NCBI GenBank assembly: GCA_938001865.1
Contig: CALLAW010000033.1
Span: 1 to 64,000 of the forward strand
From: an uncultured Saprospiraceae bacterium
Lineage (GTDB): Bacteria > Bacteroidota > Bacteroidia > Chitinophagales > Saprospiraceae
Length of the DNA stretch: 64,000 nt
Direction of reading: 5' to 3'
In this document: positions 9,942 through 19,628 of the stretch, piece after piece
Layout: each line of letters starts with the position of its first letter
How positions within the stretch are numbered: position 1 is the stretch's first letter
The notes under the pieces: model-generated
What the model saw: the letters and a program-made list of their open reading frames with translations, nothing else
Database searches by the model: none
What the model was told of the DNA's origin: nothing
Translations under genes and position numbers: made by a program

Positions 9942-10065
9942 GATTTTTAAATCAGTTTTAGCTATTGAAAATATTTCTTTGCTATTAGTCATTATGAGAT
10001 AAGATTATTCGTCGATTAGATACTACCAAGCGCTAACTCTCGATAGTATCTAACCACGATATTTA

Positions 10066-13000
10066 TTATTTTAAAATGACCATTTTCTTAGTTGATGAAT
10101 AAGTCTCTGTTTCGATTTGGTAATAGAGTATGCCCGTTGTATTTACAATAGAAGTATTGAATAGTACCTCATTGTATCCCTTGTTGTAAGTATCTGTCAC
10201 CGAGTATACTACCTTGCCAGTTACATCCATGATCGAGAGTGTAGCTGACTGCGTCACTGGCAGAGAGAAGCTAATAAGAGTAGACTCTGAGAATGGGTTT
10301 GGTCTATTCTGATAGAGGACAAATTCAGAGTCAGCCGTGATCCCTTCGATTACAATTGGTTGTATCGATAGTGCACCATCATCCTGCGTCGTATAGACCT
10401 CAGTACTAAATGCTGTCTCATCGAGTGAGATCTGAGTAGCATCATCTCCATCTACGACTAGCGTGAAGAGGACATCACCAGCATTTACATGAGTGGCATC
10501 CTGTGTATTCCAACTGAGTAAGAGTTGTCCTTTGTCAGACTCTGATAGATTGAGATTGGTATCATTGAGATCAAGTACTCCATCTGCAATCGTCTCGATC
10601 GCTGTCTGAGTCGTGATCCCCATCTGTAATCCAACTAAGCTATAATTATGAGCAGCAACGATATCTAAGTAAGTAGTACCTTGTACAGACTCTCTTACTG
10701 CTGTCTGTAATCTGAGTGGATTATTACCTCTACTCTCTACATTGCTTCCTTGTAACTCATCTACTGTGGCACTTTGGTTGACATCACCAATTTTCACAGC
10801 AGTGAAATCGATATTGGCATCTGTACCTAGATTATCTAGATCCACCTCTTCCTCAAATGGGAATGGCTGCGCAGGATCAAGGAATGCAAAATCACTCTTG
10901 ACAAATCTCCATGAGTTATTGTCAGGGAATTCAGTATAAATCTCCAAGATCAACTTCCTGATATCTACCAAGTCACTAGCACTGACATATCCACTATTAT
11001 CTGCATCAGCAGCAATTAGCTTATATGGAGAGTCAAGATCTTGAATATTGAGGATGTGTCTCTGTATCAAGATGATATCAAGTGTAGAGACTCCATTACC
11101 ATGAGCATCATTCTTCTCAGCTGTAACCATGTAAGTGTTATTACCTAAGAGCTCATCAAACATATAATCACCATTATCAGACATCTCTTCCATAGGGAAT
11201 TCTGGAAGACTAGAACTTAGTCTTACCATCGCATCAGTGATGATTCTATTGTTCTCTGTAGCGATCTCACCTGAGATTGCTACTCTGCTTGATCCCTCAT
11301 CGTCGCCTTCGTCCTCATCATCGATGACTGGAAGGTCAGGACAGAGATCATTGTTATCTTGTACGATCACTTGAGCCGTACAGAAGTCAGAGTTACCGTC
11401 TTCATCTATGACATAGACATTGACATCAAATGTGTCGACCACACCATTAGTCAGATCTTCGCAAGTAAAGAATCTGACAAGATCTCCAGGAGTCGGAGAG
11501 AATGAAACTTCTACATCACTTCCTCCATCTGGACAATTATCAAAGCTACCAGCATTGAGATCTTCTGCCCATACTTCTGCAGTACCTGTAGCTGCACTGA
11601 TTACCGTCACTACCTCATCTAGGCAGTATGGTGTCGGTAAGATATTATCGTCAATTGTGAATGAGAGGCTACACTGCCCTACATTACCACAATTATCTTC
11701 TGCAAAGAATGTCACTGAATGCGTACCTATTGGGAACAACTGTGTCGCATCACCTCCTGAAGAAGTCATAGCATTACCACCATTGATACTCACGGTATGA
11801 TACAGCGTCAGCTCAGAGGCATCAGTACAGTCATCGTTAGCTGTCGCTACCAATGTAACTTCCTTATTGCATGATCCAAAGATGAGATCATTAGAGAGAT
11901 CAGCTACTGGACAGAATACCACAGGTGCTGCGTTATCTTCTATACGGATTACTTGTGTATATACAGTCGTATTCCCTTGGTTACACCAATCGATTACTGA
12001 CCATTTTCTCAATATTTTTTCGCAATAGTTACTTCCTATCAATGATGTAAATCTCGTATCATCATAGCTATAGAGTACATTACTACATCCAATAGCGCTG
12101 ATTGATGGCTCACCTGTATCAGCGGGATCAGTGCTATCATTACATCCAACTGTAACATCTGCTGGGAAATCTTGATCGCTGATTGCAAATGGCGTCATAT
12201 TGGTAACTCTAATTGTCTGAGTACATGATTGACCTGCATTGCCTGATGCATCTACAAGTGTCCAAGATCTTACGATCGTACCAACACCACACTCGTCTAA
12301 GTCAATGACATCTGGAAGCTTAGTTAATGTTGCTCCACAATTATCAGTATTACTCGGTGCACCAAATGATGCTAAATTACCCAATCTTGTATCTTCACAG
12401 TCGACAGTAGTACTACTCGGACAGTCCGTGAGATTAGGGCTAATAGGATCTTTTACTGTAACCTCGACCATACATGAGCTACTATTACCTTCTTCGTCAG
12501 TGACGTTGAGGATTACCATTACAGGAACTGCAACATTTTCTCCATCAACTACAGTAAACTTCACATCATCACAACAGAACTCTACGAAGTCACCGAAGTT
12601 TTCTCCATTTGCATTGAAATCATCCATCCTCTGTACTCCAAAAGTCAACTCATCAGAACAGTTATCATGGCTAAAATCATTGAATGACTGAGGGCCTGCC
12701 TTAGTACATCCATTAGCACCCACTGATACTACAGAGAAGAGATCACATACTGGCTGCGGTGGAGTCACATCTTGATAGTTAATTTCATAGAAGCATGAGA
12801 CTTCGTCTGGAGCAAAATCATCTCCACTATTGTTGATTGCATCCGCAAATGCTGTGTTGCCACATGCATCCTCTACGAGGTATGTAATCCATACTCTCTT
12901 ACCATCCGTAGCAGGTACGATTACTGAGTCATCAGGACCATCAACAAATCCAAGACTCGTAAACTCATCGTTACCAGGGATAATAGTGCCAGGCAATGCT

Positions 13001-15138
13001 GCCTTATAGAATACCTCAAGGGTAAATGACGAACACTCAACTAGTGCTACGATCTCACCCAATCCATTACTCCCTGGATAAGGGAAGATCTCTACTGCTG
13101 TACCACACTCATATGGATCAGCAGGGATAAAAATATTATCTGCAGGACAAGTCGTTGCAGGTGGAGCATTATCAGCGATTGTAATTATCTGTGTAAGTGT
13201 TACTATCTCGCCTGTGCAAGCCTCATGAAGTGACCACTCTCTGATGATCTTCCTTGCTTCTGATCCTGTACCACACTTCTCCAATTCTCTGACATCATCG
13301 TATCCTCTCAGTGTGACATTCATACAGAACAATCCATCAGGATATCCTGTAAAGTCTGGGTGTGGATTACCATTCTCATCGAGTGGTATAGGGTTAGTTG
13401 AGAATGGATCGAGATCACAGAGATCTATAGATGGATTAGCACCAGCGATATTATCATCCCAAGAGAGAGGCCCTTCAATAGACGATATCTCTGGTCTAAT
13501 GATACTCACTAAATGTGTACATGACGATGAATGACCTAAAGCATCAGTGATCGTCCATGTCCGTGCTATGACGGTACCTGGCTCATCAAACTCACATGAC
13601 TCACTATCGATCGCATCTGTATATGTAAGAGTTGCATCTGTACAATTGTCAAATCCTGTAACCAACCAACTATCGTCAGTACTTCCATTATTACTTGCAG
13701 ATGGTGTTACTGTCACCTCATTCGGATCAAATACTGGAAATCCAGTCAATGTATAATCATAGAGCTGCTCACAATTAACGAGAGACTCTTCAGGACATTC
13801 AAGTGTAGGTATGCCTTTATCTTCTACTTTGATAAATCCCCAACAAGAGTTGAGAGAGCAATCCTCGATCACCATCACTTGGAATGTACCACCAACATGA
13901 GAGTAATCCAATACATCTGGCAATTCTTCACCAGTATCAATATCAGTTATCACCACTGAAAATCTATCAGGATCATCATCAGTCCCTTCTAATATCATAT
14001 CTGGAGTTACAATCAACTCACAGTTTTGATTAAGTGTAATATTTACCAAATTGTTACAAGCCATCTGACTTGCAGTACCATCAGAGAATGTAATCTCTAA
14101 AGTCTCTGGCTCAGCGAGGTTACAATTAATCCCAGCTGTACAATCAAATGTCAACGTATATGGAGAATTAGCATCTGCACCTGCAGGCCATGCGATTCCT
14201 GTAGAGAATGCTGGATCAACTCCTGGTTGAGTACCTATGATAAGGAAAGATGAAACATCTGCTCCACTGGCATCCATCAACGTAAATTCTGGAGTACAAT
14301 CTAGATCACTATCTGACTGAAAAAAGTATACGGATGCAGGATCATCATCACAGACAAAACTATCACCCTCGATCGAACCAGTAGGCTCAGCAGCAGAGAA
14401 TGGAGCCGTTGTAGTAAACGTACATCCCTCGGCAGTCACTAAAGACAGTCCTATCGTATAATTACCAGCTCCTTCAAATGCAAATGATATGGTCTCACCA
14501 TCTACAGCTACTTCTGATTGGATCTGAACTCCACCAGCATTCGTAACTGACCATGTCCCATCAGTAGCAGGATCAATCGAAGCAACAAACTCAGCACTAT
14601 CTTCGCTACCGACACATGCCTCGCTAGGCCCACTAATAGAGAGTATAGGAGCTGCTGGTGCCGTAATTGTTCCAGTAGATCCAGTGCCTGCAATAGGATT
14701 GTTGACCGCATCTCTTATAACATACGTGACTGACTCACCATACTGCATGTAGAATCCATCAAAACAATACGTATCATCTTCTGTGTTTTCAAACACAAAT
14801 CTAGGCGCAGATACAGGTCCATGGCTGTCAATAAGCACAGGACAAGCATCGGAGAGAGGTTTGTAATGAAAATCTCCACTACTTGTAGATACAGGTGGAT
14901 TAGCTTGAGATGTAGTGATACAGAGCTCTAGTTGCAAAAAGCCCTCACAATCTGCATCACATGTAAATGATGGAGTTGCCTGACTGAAGCCACTGATAGT
15001 CATCAGTAACATAAGTAATGGTACCAACATGACGCTACGTAAGTTGATACCAGAGTTAGATTCTACCAAATTGTAAAATTGTGTAAGTGATGGGTTTCTC
15101 ATCGATCTTTGGTTTTTGTAAAATTCGTTTTCACTCAT
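10066..15138 (-). CDS. Giant secreted HYR-like/dockerin-like protein with T9SS sorting domain (paralogue)
   Basis: The 1690-residue product has an N-terminal membrane-spanning signal (VMLVPLLMLLMTISGFSQ, about residues 36-53). The leader before it is unusually long, so the ATG at residue 13 is an alternative start. The middle is a string of HYR-like Ig modules with paired Cys and motifs such as RKWSVIDWCNQ and FFAEDNCGNVGQC. Residues about 1341-1402 are a dockerin-like block nearly identical in places to that of the downstream gene (GVSTLDIILIQRHILN, LDSPYKLIAADA). A cohesin-like region follows, then a T9SS sorting domain (QNRPNPFSEST, ending STKKMVILK). No catalytic domain was found. The two genes are about 125 bases apart and probably arose by duplication. 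Role inferred: cell-surface or matrix adhesin. Confidence 0.8.
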   Translation of the reverse strand: MSENEFYKNQRSMRNPSLTQFYNLVESNSGINLRSVMLVPLLMLLMTISGFSQATPSFTCDADCEGFLQLELCITTSQANPPVSTSSGDFHYKPLSDACPVLIDSHGPVSAPRFVFENTEDDTYCFDGFYMQYGESVTYVIRDAVNNPIAGTGSTGTITAPAAPILSISGPSEACVGSEDSAEFVASIDPATDGTWSVTNAGGVQIQSEVAVDGETISFAFEGAGNYTIGLSLVTAEGCTFTTTAPFSAAEPTGSIEGDSFVCDDDPASVYFFQSDSDLDCTPEFTLMDASGADVSSFLIIGTQPGVDPAFSTGIAWPAGADANSPYTLTFDCTAGINCNLAEPETLEITFSDGTASQMACNNLVNITLNQNCELIVTPDMILEGTDDDPDRFSVVITDIDTGEELPDVLDYSHVGGTFQVMVIEDCSLNSCWGFIKVEDKGIPTLECPEESLVNCEQLYDYTLTGFPVFDPNEVTVTPSASNNGSTDDSWLVTGFDNCTDATLTYTDAIDSESCEFDEPGTVIARTWTITDALGHSSSCTHLVSIIRPEISSIEGPLSWDDNIAGANPSIDLCDLDPFSTNPIPLDENGNPHPDFTGYPDGLFCMNVTLRGYDDVRELEKCGTGSEARKIIREWSLHEACTGEIVTLTQIITIADNAPPATTCPADNIFIPADPYECGTAVEIFPYPGSNGLGEIVALVECSSFTLEVFYKAALPGTIIPGNDEFTSLGFVDGPDDSVIVPATDGKRVWITYLVEDACGNTAFADAINNSGDDFAPDEVSCFYEINYQDVTPPQPVCDLFSVVSVGANGCTKAGPQSFNDFSHDNCSDELTFGVQRMDDFNANGENFGDFVEFCCDDVKFTVVDGENVAVPVMVILNVTDEEGNSSSCMVEVTVKDPISPNLTDCPSSTTVDCEDTRLGNLASFGAPSNTDNCGATLTKLPDVIDLDECGVGTIVRSWTLVDASGNAGQSCTQTIRVTNMTPFAISDQDFPADVTVGCNDSTDPADTGEPSISAIGCSNVLYSYDDTRFTSLIGSNYCEKILRKWSVIDWCNQGNTTVYTQVIRIEDNAAPVVFCPVADLSNDLIFGSCNKEVTLVATANDDCTDASELTLYHTVSINGGNAMTSSGGDATQLFPIGTHSVTFFAEDNCGNVGQCSLSFTIDDNILPTPYCLDEVVTVISAATGTAEVWAEDLNAGSFDNCPDGGSDVEVSFSPTPGDLVRFFTCEDLTNGVVDTFDVNVYVIDEDGNSDFCTAQVIVQDNNDLCPDLPVIDDEDEGDDEGSSRVAISGEIATENNRIITDAMVRLSSSLPEFPMEEMSDNGDYMFDELLGNNTYMVTAEKNDAHGNGVSTLDIILIQRHILNIQDLDSPYKLIAADADNSGYVSASDLVDIRKLILEIYTEFPDNNSWRFVKSDFAFLDPAQPFPFEEEVDLDNLGTDANIDFTAVKIGDVNQSATVDELQGSNVESRGNNPLRLQTAVRESVQGTTYLDIVAAHNYSLVGLQMGITTQTAIETIADGVLDLNDTNLNLSESDKGQLLLSWNTQDATHVNAGDVLFTLVVDGDDATQISLDETAFSTEVYTTQDDGALSIQPIVIEGITADSEFVLYQNRPNPFSESTLISFSLPVTQSATLSIMDVTGKVVYSVTDTYNKGYNEVLFNTSIVNTTGILYYQIETETYSSTKKMVILK

Positions 15139-15957
15139 AATGTACTATTAGCCAGCCCTAGTTTGAAGCTGGGTGTTGTTAGTTAGTTTCACGACTTGTA
15201 GACCAAGTACTATTCCAAAAGGCGAGTCGAATAATGACTAATTTTAATATGAAAACACATGGTTTTTTTTCATCACATATAAGAGATCAGTTTATCAATA
15301 CTTTAGTCCTAAATCTTTTTTAATTTATTTTTATTGAAATCTTTACGAATTATTAAAGATTGGGATACCCATCACCATTTTTAGCTTGACTGATTGAGAC
15401 ATTGAAGGAGAGCAAGCCAACACTTAACACAAATAGAAGCTATATAACTATTTATTTTACTGATACTTACACTTAATACATATTTGTAATATCAGTAATT
15501 TTAGAAGTGAATACTCCTACCGATTGACTCTAGGTTCACTCAATTCACTGTTAGATTATGACCTATATATCATGAGTGATAGAGGCCTGTGAGGCATTTA
15601 CACAAGTACACTACTTGGCATAAGACATAGCTCTAGCATGACTCGATAGGTACAGCTAAAAGCATTGACCGATCTTAGGTATCAAGAGTCTTGAGTGTTG
15701 TTATTATTAACTGCTATCGACGAGAGTATGGAAGAGTGATCAAAGACATGTAGATCACGATAAGGAGATGAGTTGTAGTGTAACTCAATGATGAGATACA
15801 AGTCAGAAACAGAACCAGCAAATCCAGATCCAGATCCAATAGAAGTAATTAAATGATGACCGCATATCTCTTCGTACCTCAGAGAGACGACCACATATCA
15901 TTCTACGATAAGTTGCAGACTAGGACTATCTTCATAACTATGATTAGTGTCTAGATT
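15139..15957. other. Long intergenic region without a convincing gene
   Basis: The part next to the adhesin gene (15139-15360) is AT-rich with runs of A and T and is probably its leader and promoter. The rest has stop codons in all frames except one 70-codon minus-strand frame (15682-15894) of no recognisable character. There is no tRNA, terminator or repeat that I can support. Confidence 0.45.
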
Positions 15958-16896
15958 TCAATCTTTGAACTCAGCGATCGACTGTCTCTCTCGGTTGACC
16001 GAGAGTCTTGTGATGTCTGGTCTTGAGTAATGTCCGACCGGGTCAAAATTTTGTCTCTCTTGAAGTACTTTATTGAAGTCCAACTCAGCAGTGAATATTC
16101 CCTCTTGATTAGCAATCGGCTCTATGACCCAGCTGCCATCTGGCGCTGCGATACATGAGCCTCCTTCTGCGATGACTGTAGGACAGTTCTCTTGGATCAT
16201 ATCATAGTGAGGAATATCGTTGGTTATCTGTTCTTTACCAAAGAGTCCACAGACACTGATAGAGTACGATCTTGATTCCTTTGCAATAAATGGAGTGATG
16301 TCAACTGTATTTCTCACACAGCCAGGCCAGACAGCAACATGGACATTTTCGCCTTGAGCATACAGAGCTGTCCTACTCAGTGGCATCCAATTTTCCCAAC
16401 AATTGAGACCCCCTAGAGTAAACTCTTGCAACTGATGAGTCACAAGACCATGACCATCACCAGGACTCCAGACAAGTCTCTCTTCAAAGGTAGGACGGAT
16501 CTTTCGATGTGATGATTGGATGATTCCATTCGCATCAATATAGATCAGCGTACAATATAGACTGTGCCCTCCCCTATCTTTGGGAGCTTCAATGGCTCCA
16601 AGATAAACAGCAATTGACTTGTCCTTAGCGAGCTTGCATATTGCTGACAAATCACCATCTTCGATGCAGACGGCATTCTTTATGTAGTGTGCATGGATTT
16701 CTTTTTGGATTTGGTCATTAAAGGTTGCTCCATTAGTGATAGACAACCAAAATGGGTAAGCTGGGAGTACTGCCTCTCCGAAGATGACTAAGTCACACTT
16801 CTCATCAGCAGCTTGACTGATGTACTCCAAGACCTTGACTGTAGTCTTTTCTTTATTTAACCAGACTGAGGCGATTTGTGCTAAGGCTACTTTCAA
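15958..16896 (-). CDS. Nitrilase (carbon-nitrogen hydrolase superfamily)
   Basis: The 312-residue protein has the Glu-Lys-Cys triad of the nitrilase superfamily: E41 in VIFGEAVLPAYPFW, K132 in HRKIRPTFEE and C166 in GGLNCWENWMPLSR. The CWENWMPL sequence is typical of branch-1 (true) nitrilases, which hydrolyse nitriles to carboxylic acids and ammonia, or of the related cyanide hydratases. Length and start (MKVALAQIASVWLN) fit the family, and no signal peptide is present, so the enzyme is cytosolic. It is isolated from the xylan locus by a 182-base gap and is probably transcribed independently. The substrate cannot be told from sequence. Confidence 0.85.
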   Translation of the reverse strand: MKVALAQIASVWLNKEKTTVKVLEYISQAADEKCDLVIFGEAVLPAYPFWLSITNGATFNDQIQKEIHAHYIKNAVCIEDGDLSAICKLAKDKSIAVYLGAIEAPKDRGGHSLYCTLIYIDANGIIQSSHRKIRPTFEERLVWSPGDGHGLVTHQLQEFTLGGLNCWENWMPLSRTALYAQGENVHVAVWPGCVRNTVDITPFIAKESRSYSISVCGLFGKEQITNDIPHYDMIQENCPTVIAEGGSCIAAPDGSWVIEPIANQEGIFTAELDFNKVLQERQNFDPVGHYSRPDITRLSVNRERQSIAEFKD

Positions 16897-17078
16897 AGGA
16901 TCACATATTTATTAGATGATATATAATACAATTACTCTGAGATGACACACGTCTGATAAGTTGACCGAGACTATCTCTAACTCTAGAACAAGCATTGAAG
17001 TCAATACTCATCCAGATATTCTTGACATGGATAGATGGATATAATACTAATCTTCCTTGCTCAGAAATTACGTATTAG

Positions 17079-19589
17079 CTAGTCGACCTTTAACCATCGA
17101 GTTGTGTATATTTTATCCTGATCTATCAACCGACAGATATAGATTCCTTTAGCTAACTGTGAGACGTCAATATATGGACTCAATGTAGAGCTTAGCTGTA
17201 ATACAACCTGTCCGCTCTGACTGTAGATCTGTAGTTCCTGGTTACTTCCTTCTCTGATCTGAGGAAGATAGACAGTGTTACTTCCTGGATTGGGCAATAC
17301 TTGGAGAGCATACGTTTCATTCCGACTAACCTCTTGTACTGAAGAGGAGATGCCATTCTGATAAAAATGAAGCGCATTGACCACATATGCTAATGGTGCA
17401 TTCCAATTGATTGTCACCTCATTGGATGCATAAGAGCACCAGCTATCTACATAAGAGTTGGCTGGGAGATTCCCGATGTAATTGGAACAGCCATCTTGTT
17501 GATCTGGGTTAGGACCACCAGCAAGCATTCCTGGTACTGGTATAGAAAAATTATCAGATTGCGATTGTCTATGGTGAGGCTTGAGTGGTGATAGCTCTCC
17601 AAATCCAGAGATATAACAGTATCCTGTACCGTTGCGACCTAAGAGATAGTCTATAGCGATATAAGCTGCTTGGAGATAGCTGAGATCATCTTCTAACTCA
17701 TATGCACGGATCAATATCATGATTTGATTAGCAGCGTGGCCATTGCTACCCCAGATGAAGTCATTATCATTCAACCCCATGGCCACTCTTAGTGGAGTTA
17801 GAGCCACAGTACCTCTCAATTGATTTGCAGTTTGCAATAGCCTATTGTTAATGACATCTATATCAATATCATTGCCTAAGTCTTCACCATGATTGGCCAA
17901 TGAGATCAATGCCAAAGGTGCGGTATATTGCCATGAAGGGATACCATTACCGATCTGATTAATATTGATGTCAGTGAGGTAGAGGCTATTCCGCGTAGTG
18001 ATATACAACTCTGATGCTGCCCATTGAAACTCGTCTTGGACGTTGGAGTCTCCATACTCTCCGGTATTGACATTGCTTGGTTGGACGTAATAAGCAGAAG
18101 GGTTAGACTTGGCCCATGTGTAGGCACTCTCGGAGGCACTGAGCAACTTGTCACTGTATCCTGGTTTGATTGCTTCAAACTCTGAAAATATTCTTGCTGC
18201 TACAGCAGTGACGGCTGCGAAGTTTAATGCTGCAGCAGTTGATTTTTGCACGACATATCTATCTAGATTATATTGGTGTGGCATGATGATTCCAGAAAAA
18301 TTGAGTCCTGTCAATTTGTGATAGACTCCTCCATCTTCAGGATCTTGCATCGTCAGCATCCAGTCAAGGTTCCAGATGATTTCGTCTAAGATATCGGGCA
18401 AATCATTGTTCTGCTCAGGGATATCGATACTCAAGTTATTATAATAATCGGGGTAATGCTCGTATGCAGCTAATAGTGTGTAAGTAGAGATTCCCGAGTT
18501 GACAATATACTTATTGTAATCGCCAGCATCATACCATCCCTTAGGTGATGAGATGATGGTACCTGTAGGTCGAGACTCGGAGGCAGCTGAGGCATGTACG
18601 ATTACTTCTTGATCAGGATGTCCTAGAGGTCTACTCCATGACCCTGCGTACTCTGATGTAAGCTCTTGAGATGCTCTATTGTAATAGTAGTACTTCAGTG
18701 AGGCTTCGCAGAGATCTTCATAGCCATCTTCACTGACCATAAACTCGATAGACTCTAATGCCGTCTCAAAGGTATAGTTGCCGGGCTGATCAATCGCTGA
18801 TATATCGACATTGGCAACATACTCTTGGCTAGGCTGCCATCTACTATTACCAGTTACTGAGTTAGTCATTATTGGAGTTCCTGAGGACTCTCCAAATATT
18901 CGATACTCTAGGTTTTCAAATGGTGAGTCTGCAACTACGCTAATGATCTTTCTTTGCCCTGTGAGGTATGTCACTTGGTTATATCTGATCTCATGCTCAA
19001 CCGTTACAACTGCACCATCGAGAGGAGCCCCTACTGTAATCCAATCAATATCTATCGTCCCTTCATAACCACCATCAGCCGCATCGACGAACAATAAGAG
19101 TCCTTGAATATTAGCGGGATCGACCGGACATGGAGAGACTGGACATGGACCACCAAAAGCTCCATCATTGAGATGATTACTATAATCTAACTCATAGACA
19201 TTATAATTCTCATTGAGTGTAATGTCTACTGGTTCAAGATTAGTCATATAGCCTGATTGATCTTGAAAGTCTATTCTCACCTCAGGTTGACCACTCCCCT
19301 TTGCCCTGATATAGAGCTTAGGTGATGCACTTGCATTGATGATTGATGGAGAACTCCCATCATCATGCATCATGTAATTCATAGAAGCCCAAGGACTTGC
19401 ATTACCATTCCCTACGATCTGAAATGCCTCATCTACGATGTCAATAGCATAGCCAGCTGGTGGATTACTTACTGATAGGTAACCAGAATCATAATTGTCT
19501 TCATAGACAACACTTTGAGATAAGCAGATGAGTACGCTTAAGTTTAAGATTAATATAAGTAATGCTTTCATAGTACCTAATTTTTTCAT
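17079..19589 (-). CDS. Secreted GH9 endoglucanase with N-terminal binding-like module and T9SS tail
   Basis: The 836-residue product starts with a signal peptide (to about residue 25). Residues about 26-190 form a beta-sandwich-like module with the signature FGGPCPVSPCPVD and the ending IDWITVGAPL; this module occurs five more times in the gene ending at 28969. Residues 195-290 look like the Ig-like domain that precedes many GH9 catalytic domains. The GH9 domain follows, with the Asp pair in GWYDAGDYNKY (D354, D357), the HHRQSQSD motif and the acid Glu in NEVTINWNAPL (E724). A T9SS sorting domain (LPNPGSN) ends the protein. GH9 enzymes cleave beta-1,4-glucan, sometimes mixed-linkage glucan or xylan. 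Last gene of the xylan operon, 39 bases after the symporter gene. Confidence 0.9.
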   Translation of the reverse strand: MKKLGTMKALLILILNLSVLICLSQSVVYEDNYDSGYLSVSNPPAGYAIDIVDEAFQIVGNGNASPWASMNYMMHDDGSSPSIINASASPKLYIRAKGSGQPEVRIDFQDQSGYMTNLEPVDITLNENYNVYELDYSNHLNDGAFGGPCPVSPCPVDPANIQGLLLFVDAADGGYEGTIDIDWITVGAPLDGAVVTVEHEIRYNQVTYLTGQRKIISVVADSPFENLEYRIFGESSGTPIMTNSVTGNSRWQPSQEYVANVDISAIDQPGNYTFETALESIEFMVSEDGYEDLCEASLKYYYYNRASQELTSEYAGSWSRPLGHPDQEVIVHASAASESRPTGTIISSPKGWYDAGDYNKYIVNSGISTYTLLAAYEHYPDYYNNLSIDIPEQNNDLPDILDEIIWNLDWMLTMQDPEDGGVYHKLTGLNFSGIIMPHQYNLDRYVVQKSTAAALNFAAVTAVAARIFSEFEAIKPGYSDKLLSASESAYTWAKSNPSAYYVQPSNVNTGEYGDSNVQDEFQWAASELYITTRNSLYLTDININQIGNGIPSWQYTAPLALISLANHGEDLGNDIDIDVINNRLLQTANQLRGTVALTPLRVAMGLNDNDFIWGSNGHAANQIMILIRAYELEDDLSYLQAAYIAIDYLLGRNGTGYCYISGFGELSPLKPHHRQSQSDNFSIPVPGMLAGGPNPDQQDGCSNYIGNLPANSYVDSWCSYASNEVTINWNAPLAYVVNALHFYQNGISSSVQEVSRNETYALQVLPNPGSNTVYLPQIREGSNQELQIYSQSGQVVLQLSSTLSPYIDVSQLAKGIYICRLIDQDKIYTTRWLKVD

Positions 19590-19628
19590 TTGATTACAAT
19601 CACAACACGATTACTTAGCGGATGTTGC

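Noticed and set aside
15682-15894. 70-codon minus-strand frame in the gap before the nitrilase gene
   Set aside because: Irregular composition, no signal, domain or start context, and it overlaps simple GATCCA-like repeats; most likely a chance frame.
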